Source of the DNA: Thermoplasmatales archaeon
GTDB taxonomy: Archaea; Thermoplasmatota; Penumbrarchaeia; Penumbrarchaeales; Penumbrarchaeaceae
Assembly (NCBI GenBank): GCA_030595715.1
Contig: JAUVCN010000008.1
Location: 1-47,564, forward strand
Direction: 5' to 3'
Length of the DNA: 47,564 nt
Numbering within the stretch: the first letter of the stretch is position 1; the number at the start of each line of letters is the position of its first letter. This document shows, one piece after another, positions 43,828-47,564 of this stretch. The notes under the pieces were generated by a model. That model was not told the DNA's origin, did no database searches, and saw only the letters and a list, made by a program, of their open reading frames with translations. The position numbers were made by a program, and so were the translations under genes.

Positions 43828-43850
43828 GGGGAGTATCACTCCCCTTTTTT
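43828..43850 (+). terminator. Hairpin plus T-run terminator of the RRM gene
   Basis: GGGGAGT, loop ATC, ACTCCCC, then TTTTTT directly after the stem, 16 bases past the stop codon. This is a strong intrinsic-type terminator. The following 43851-43966 stretch is AT-rich with no gene I can support. Confidence 0.75.
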
Positions 43851-43966
43851 CTTAATTGATCTTTCATTGATCAAAAGATATCATCCAAGTTGATGATATC
43901 CTGTTTTTTTCAATATCAAGTAGCGGGAGCGTTACATCTTTTTATTTCAATATTGTTTTTATATGG

Positions 43967-44020
43967 GTGTTCATTTAGAATGGAAACTTTTGGTCTGAAG
44001 TGTTCATTTAGAATGGAAAC
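43967..44020 (+). repeat. 21-bp perfect direct repeat upstream of the DUF4143 ATPase
   Basis: The 21-base sequence starting GTGTTCATTTAG and ending AATGGAAAC occurs at 43967-43987 and again at 44000-44020, offset by 33 bases. Within each copy TTCATT and AATGGAA form an imperfect palindrome. The second copy abuts the TATA box (44022-44030), so it is placed to act as an operator or activator site. Confidence 0.7.
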
Positions 44021-44021
44021 C

Positions 44022-44030
44022 TATTTAAAG
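44022..44030 (+). promoter_or_regulatory. TATA box for a probably leaderless mRNA
   Basis: TATTTAAAG is centred about 25 bases before the ATG at 44051. No ribosome site is visible, so transcription probably begins at or next to the start codon. Confidence 0.55.
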
Positions 44031-44050
44031 CCGCATTATTATTGACGATC

Positions 44051-45316
44051 ATGATCAAAAAAAATCTTCTAAGGGAGATACTGTTGGATCAAAGAGAGAC
44101 CATACTAGGAAAGGACCTTGGGATTCCCAGAGAGGCCATGAAAAGGGTTCTGAAAATTGTATCCCTCCCCCAGATCGTTGTGATATCCGGGATCAGAAGA
44201 TGTGGAAAATCCACCCTTCTCAGACAGATCATTAAAGAACATTTCAACGATGAGGATTTCTTCTATATCAATTTCGAGGATGAGCGGTTCAGGGATTTCG
44301 ACAGTTCTGAATTCGGTTCATTGTATGAGGAGCAACTATCCCTTTTTGGAGGTCATAAAGTAATGATGATAGATGAGATCCAGAACGTGAACGGATTCGA
44401 ATCGTTCGTAAGAAGGTTCCACGATATGGGTTTCAAATTCTTTATAACGGGTTCCAATGCAAATCTCTTAAGCAGAGAACTGGGGACCAAACTCACTGGA
44501 AGATACCTGAGGATCGATCTGAAACCCTTCTCATTCACGGAATTCCTGGATATGAAGGAGATCGAACATGAGGAGAATGATCTGAATATCACAGGTCCGA
44601 GGGTTGAGATCAAAAAGGCATTTGATGAATATGTGGAAAAGGGAGGAATGCCGGAGTTCCTCAAATATCATGATCAGGAGATCCTTCTTCGTACCTATGA
44701 GGATATCGTGTTCAAGGATATCGTTGTCCGTTATGGATTGGAGAATGTTAGGATGATAAGGGACCTATATGGTTACCTTGTTTCCAATCTCACAAACCGG
44801 TTTACATACAATTCACTCAAGAAGACCATTGGAGCGGGAAGCTCTGTCACTATCCAAAACTATGTCAATTATCTCGAAGAAGCGAATTTCTGCTCTATCC
44901 TGTATAAGTATGAAAAGAAGATCAAGATGCAGCTGATCGCACCAAAGAAATTCTACATCACCGACCATGGATTCCTGAGACCCATTTCCACTCGATTGTC
45001 AAAAGAGAAGGGGAAGATACTGGAAAATATTGTCCTGGGTCAAATATCTCAAAAAGGAGACGTTTTCTACTTTGAGGGGAAGAATGAATGTGACTTCATT
45101 GTGATAAGTGGGAGAATGGTAGAAACTGCCATTCAGGTGACATGGGACCTGAATGAAGAGACCCGTGACAGAGAAGTGAGGGGATTGGTGGAGGCCTTGA
45201 ACAATTTCGATCTGGATGTGGGTACGATAATAACCTATGACCAGGAGAATACGATTGAGATCGATGGAAGGAGAATCGAGGTAATACCACTCTGGAAATG
45301 GTTAATAAGGTTCTAA
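44051..45316 (+). CDS. AAA ATPase with DUF4143 nuclease-like C-terminus
   Basis: 421 residues from ATG 44051. The N-terminal AAA_14 domain has Walker A SGIRRCGKST, Walker B VMMIDEIQNV, and a sensor-like FFITGSNANLLSRELGTKLTGR. A winged-helix region follows (NRFTYNSLKKTIGAGSSVTIQNY). The C-terminus (GKILENIVLGQ, then VFYFEGKNECDFIV, AIQVTWDL) has the E..D..Q pattern of the PD-(D/E)XK-like DUF4143 domain. These ATPases are abundant in archaea and mobile in distribution; their function is unknown. The gene begins an AT-rich stretch and is preceded by a 21-bp direct repeat. Confidence 0.88.
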   Translation: MIKKNLLREILLDQRETILGKDLGIPREAMKRVLKIVSLPQIVVISGIRRCGKSTLLRQIIKEHFNDEDFFYINFEDERFRDFDSSEFGSLYEEQLSLFGGHKVMMIDEIQNVNGFESFVRRFHDMGFKFFITGSNANLLSRELGTKLTGRYLRIDLKPFSFTEFLDMKEIEHEENDLNITGPRVEIKKAFDEYVEKGGMPEFLKYHDQEILLRTYEDIVFKDIVVRYGLENVRMIRDLYGYLVSNLTNRFTYNSLKKTIGAGSSVTIQNYVNYLEEANFCSILYKYEKKIKMQLIAPKKFYITDHGFLRPISTRLSKEKGKILENIVLGQISQKGDVFYFEGKNECDFIVISGRMVETAIQVTWDLNEETRDREVRGLVEALNNFDLDVGTIITYDQENTIEIDGRRIEVIPLWKWLIRF

Positions 45317-45386
45317 CCGTTTATCTCCAGAAGGCAAATCTGATCAAGAATGCATAGGTTTCCGAAAATGTCAGGAAGGGAGATAG

Positions 45387-45602
45387 ATGAAGCTTATCCA
45401 ATGTCCAAATTGTGGTACAAGGATCGTGGAAATTGATGAGGTCTGTCCCAATTGTTATAAAGTGGCTGAAGCTGAATATATTAATTATTTTAATGAAGAT
45501 AAGTTGAAAAGGAAATGGATCAAACGTCTGGCATCAATGATCACCATTGTGATCTTGTTCATCGTGTTCGCCATTATAGTCACAATAAATGTTTTCATTT
45601 AA
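45387..45602 (+). CDS. Zinc-ribbon protein with a C-terminal membrane helix
   Basis: 71 residues. Residues 6-23 form a zinc ribbon (CPNCGTRIVEIDEVCPNC). A basic hinge (KLKRKWIKR) leads to one membrane helix (about 48-70). GGGAGATAG before the ATG supports the start. The inside-zinc-ribbon plus helix layout repeats a theme of this window (15678-16754, 17552-23803). No function can be assigned. Confidence 0.75.
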   Translation: MKLIQCPNCGTRIVEIDEVCPNCYKVAEAEYINYFNEDKLKRKWIKRLASMITIVILFIVFAIIVTINVFI

Positions 45603-45882
45603 TGAGGACCAATGTTCATTTTCCTCAAATCCAACCAGAGAAGGTAGATCACCAAATGGTAAGAAATGAATGAATATTTGTTCCCACACATATATGCGGC
45701 AATATACATGCCAATTACACTGTCCCTTTATATGTTTTATAATTCTAAGAATTATTGCCAGAAAAGTATATTTGAAGAAGAAAATGGAATTCATTGAAAA
45801 CGACAGAAACGCTGAAAAGAGGTTTGAAGAGTTTGAAAGGAGAACTAATATTTCCTAAACTCCCCGAAGAAGGAAATTGAAT

Positions 45883-47007
45883 TCATAATGGGAAATAATC
45901 TTCATACTGGGTTACATGATCGTACCAGGTTGAATTGCCAGATTCATAGTTTTCAAAGAAATCATGAGAGGTTCCACCAAATTCATTCCACAAGGTCCAT
46001 TTCAGCAACTTTCCTGTCTCAACATCAAAGAACCAAGTGTTAGTTTCATTAACTGATCCATTGTAGTATATTATTCTAGTTTCTTCAAATAATGGGGATG
46101 AGAAAGGAATCGAGAACGAACCTTCTGCTTCGACTTCAAGTATCGTAGCAATACAAAGCCTTCCGTTTACAGAATGAAATCCTCCGAAATTAAGGTCATC
46201 AGGTTCAATTTCAATAGATTTATATTCTGACCAACCTACTGAGTGATTGGGTTCTGGTTCTACAGAAACTTGGAACTCCATTGTGTAATTCAACTTGTCC
46301 AATGATTCTATTACATTGGTATTTGCATCCAACCAGCTAAAATTCATCTCATTTACTTCGTAGGCGTAGATCCAATCCCATATATTGATTAGCCGAATTT
46401 TTCCTGAAAAATAATCTACTTTAATTTCCACAGAAGATCCTTTCATTGGAGCATTTTGGAAAGTTGGATTAATATTTACATTCCAAGATTGCCAGTTGCT
46501 TTCATCTCTGGATACTTCCATCGAATATCCATTGGAATCCTTGTATCCTACCTCTTCAAGGAACGAATCCATGAATTCTGCTGATACATTCATTGCATGT
46601 TCGGGTCCGAATCTTATTTCATCATTTTCATTGATATTCATATCGATCCAGAAAGAATATGATACTTCTTCATCCATGTGAAAAATTGTACTCATCGAGA
46701 TGCTAATATTGTCATCACAGACATATTGGACCTGTTTCTCGAAAGGATAATTAATGATTACTATCGTCTCAACAATTTTAGGATTTCCAAAGACCCCTCG
46801 TATTTTTTCGAGAGCTTCTTCCTCGCTACATCCTCTGAAAATGGAATGATCATTTGATACCAGTAACTCTGTTCCTTCATCATCATCGATCAATGGATCA
46901 TTATTCTTATCATCTTTGTAATTTAATGAGACAATCCATACCAATGATATACCAAGCAAAATGAATATTCCGATCACTGCCATCTTCCTAGTTCTTTCAG
47001 ATATCAT
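45883..47007 (-). CDS. Membrane-anchored outer protein, possibly PepSY-like
   Basis: 374 residues from ATG 47007, chosen for GGGAG about 8 bases upstream; the frame extends to 47040. One N-terminal helix (about 9-28, VIGIFILLGISLVWIV) anchors a long acidic, Asn-rich outer part. The segment CSEEEALEKIRGVFG and two strand-turn repeats (VDYFSGKIRLINIW and FDVETGKLLKWTLW) resemble PepSY-type domains, but the match is weak. Base composition is clearly more AT-rich than most of the window. The 45603-45882 gap downstream holds no gene I can support. Confidence 0.7.
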   Translation of the reverse strand: MISERTRKMAVIGIFILLGISLVWIVSLNYKDDKNNDPLIDDDEGTELLVSNDHSIFRGCSEEEALEKIRGVFGNPKIVETIVIINYPFEKQVQYVCDDNISISMSTIFHMDEEVSYSFWIDMNINENDEIRFGPEHAMNVSAEFMDSFLEEVGYKDSNGYSMEVSRDESNWQSWNVNINPTFQNAPMKGSSVEIKVDYFSGKIRLINIWDWIYAYEVNEMNFSWLDANTNVIESLDKLNYTMEFQVSVEPEPNHSVGWSEYKSIEIEPDDLNFGGFHSVNGRLCIATILEVEAEGSFSIPFSSPLFEETRIIYYNGSVNETNTWFFDVETGKLLKWTLWNEFGGTSHDFFENYESGNSTWYDHVTQYEDYFPL

Positions 47008-47087
47008 TCTCATCTCCCAGATAAAAAAGGACCTGATCAATGATTATCTTTTTGGCTAATTGATAGAAGGATATTTTGTCATTATCT

Positions 47088-47252
47088 ATGGAGGAAAATC
47101 TATATGGTAAGAAATCGTTTGAAAGTTTCCACAAATGGACGGAAAAGGCAAAATTGGGGAGAATATCTACAAATTATTTTGATGAGATTAAGGGATCCAA
47201 ATGGAAGTTCTATTCAAATCAGATATTAAATATAATTACATCCCTCATCTAA
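47088..47252 (+). CDS. Possible small protein, 54 residues
   Basis: ATG at 47088 and TAA at 47250 give a charged, Lys-rich 54-residue product (MEENLYGKKSFESFHK...). GAAGGATA lies about 14 bases upstream. The end overlaps the next reading frame by 50 bases in another frame, which weakens the call. It could be a small gene or a chance frame in AT-rich DNA. Confidence 0.25.
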   Translation: MEENLYGKKSFESFHKWTEKAKLGRISTNYFDEIKGSKWKFYSNQILNIITSLI

Positions 47253-47564
47253 TGTTATTAGGATTACTTTGGTTCGTGGATTTTATAATGATTGTTATTT
47301 GTCCATCAATACTTGTAATCGGAGCTATCGTTGATAAAGAGCCTTTAATACTTCTTCTATTACCTTTTTCTGCCATTCCTATATTTCTCATTCATGGAAA
47401 AATTGTTACATGGTTACCTGAAAATTTTGAAATTCATGTTGACAAAATTATAGTTTATAGTCGAAGGTTTTTTACCCCTTGGATATCAGATCCATTCACT
47501 GTTGAAATCAAGGATATTGAGTATGGGGTCATACATGAACATTCCTTGTTTCTGAAATCTATAA
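47203..47564 (+). CDS. Membrane protein with PH-like outer part, truncated by the window end
   Basis: The frame opens at ATG 47203 (MEVLFKSDIKYNYIPH...) and runs to the last base without a stop. Two adjacent hydrophobic helices (LMLLGLLWFVDFIMIVICPSI and LILLLLPFSAIPIFLI) are followed by a beta-rich segment (ENFEIHVDKIIVYSRRF, PFTVEIKDIEYG). This order resembles bacterial PH-domain membrane proteins, but the match is weak and the C-terminus is missing. AGGGAT lies 8 bases upstream of the ATG. Confidence 0.5.

Noticed and set aside
43967-44020. Possible CRISPR array
   Set aside because: Only two 21-base copies, 12 bases between them, and a clear promoter context; no cas genes are present.
45670-45858. 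62-codon (+) frame after the zinc-ribbon membrane protein
   Set aside because: No ribosome site, mixed composition, and AT-rich surroundings where chance frames are common.
1-47564. tRNA genes, insertion sequences and transposases
   Set aside because: I looked for T-arm consensus sequences, terminal inverted repeats and transposase motifs by eye and found none; this is not an exhaustive scan.

Overview
The window reads as chromosomal DNA of an archaeon, most likely a euryarchaeal lineage of the Thermoplasmatota type. That placement is an inference from gene content; no phylogeny was run. Archaeal markers seen directly are an SRP RNA gene with the helix-8 signature, a zinc-finger RPA with its COG3390-type partner, an archaeal RlmE, DUF531, DUF211, UPF0147, a PAC2 proteasome-assembly protein ending in a HbYX-like tail, an archaeal prepilin peptidase, a cyclic-2,3-diphosphoglycerate-synthetase-like GTPase, TATA-box promoters and GGTGA/GGAGG ribosome sites. 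Bacterial-type genes are mixed in: grpE-dnaK-dnaJ and a single-RRM RNA-binding protein. Many genes encode one- or two-helix membrane proteins with beta-rich outer domains or zinc ribbons.

Layout. 1-2.96 kb (+): two paralogous small membrane proteins, then dCTP deaminase/dUTPase family, YkgJ-like cysteine cluster protein, ThiI-like PP-loop enzyme and a zinc-ribbon protein. 2.9-6.3 kb (-): a compact cluster rpa, rpa-associated protein, rlmE, DUF531. 6.5-9.0 kb: membrane and secreted proteins and a degenerate alpha/beta hydrolase. 9.1-13.3 kb (-): a REase-like hypothetical, pyrG, and an overlapping wHTH-ATPase. 13.3-17.3 kb: membrane proteins, DUF211, UPF0147. 17.5-23.8 kb (-): a 2083-residue NEW3/CARDB repeat protein, divergent from an RHH/AT-hook-like regulator across an AT-rich control region with repeated half-sites. 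24.7-26.7 kb: PAC2, a small protein, riboflavin-pathway reductase. 26.7-30.6 kb (-): chaperone operon, whose GrpE carries an N-terminal Hsp20-like domain. 30.7-36.6 kb (+): a 55-residue membrane protein, PqqD-like protein, a very large C25-protease-like surface protein, a YbjQ-HhH fusion and the prepilin peptidase. 36.6-39.1 kb: CBS protein, SRP RNA, HAD phosphatase, zinc-ribbon proteins. 39.1-43.4 kb: KaiC-like ATPase with a secreted partner, Bcp peroxiredoxin, cDPGS-like GTPase. 43.5-47.6 kb: RRM protein, then an AT-rich stretch with a DUF4143 ATPase behind a 21-bp direct repeat, and poorly conserved membrane proteins.

Genes likely to work together are the RPA/RlmE cluster (ssDNA handling and rRNA modification), the Hsp20-GrpE/DnaK/DnaJ machine under one promoter, the giant surface protein with its divergent regulator, and the PqqD-like protein with its tiny membrane neighbour. 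The strongest novelty candidates are the Hsp20-GrpE fusion, the giant repeat protein with a cytoplasmic zinc ribbon and its operator cluster, two family members that have lost catalytic residues (dCTP deaminase and alpha/beta hydrolase), and the repeat-controlled ATPase promoter. Functions are assigned by reading motifs; no database search was possible.
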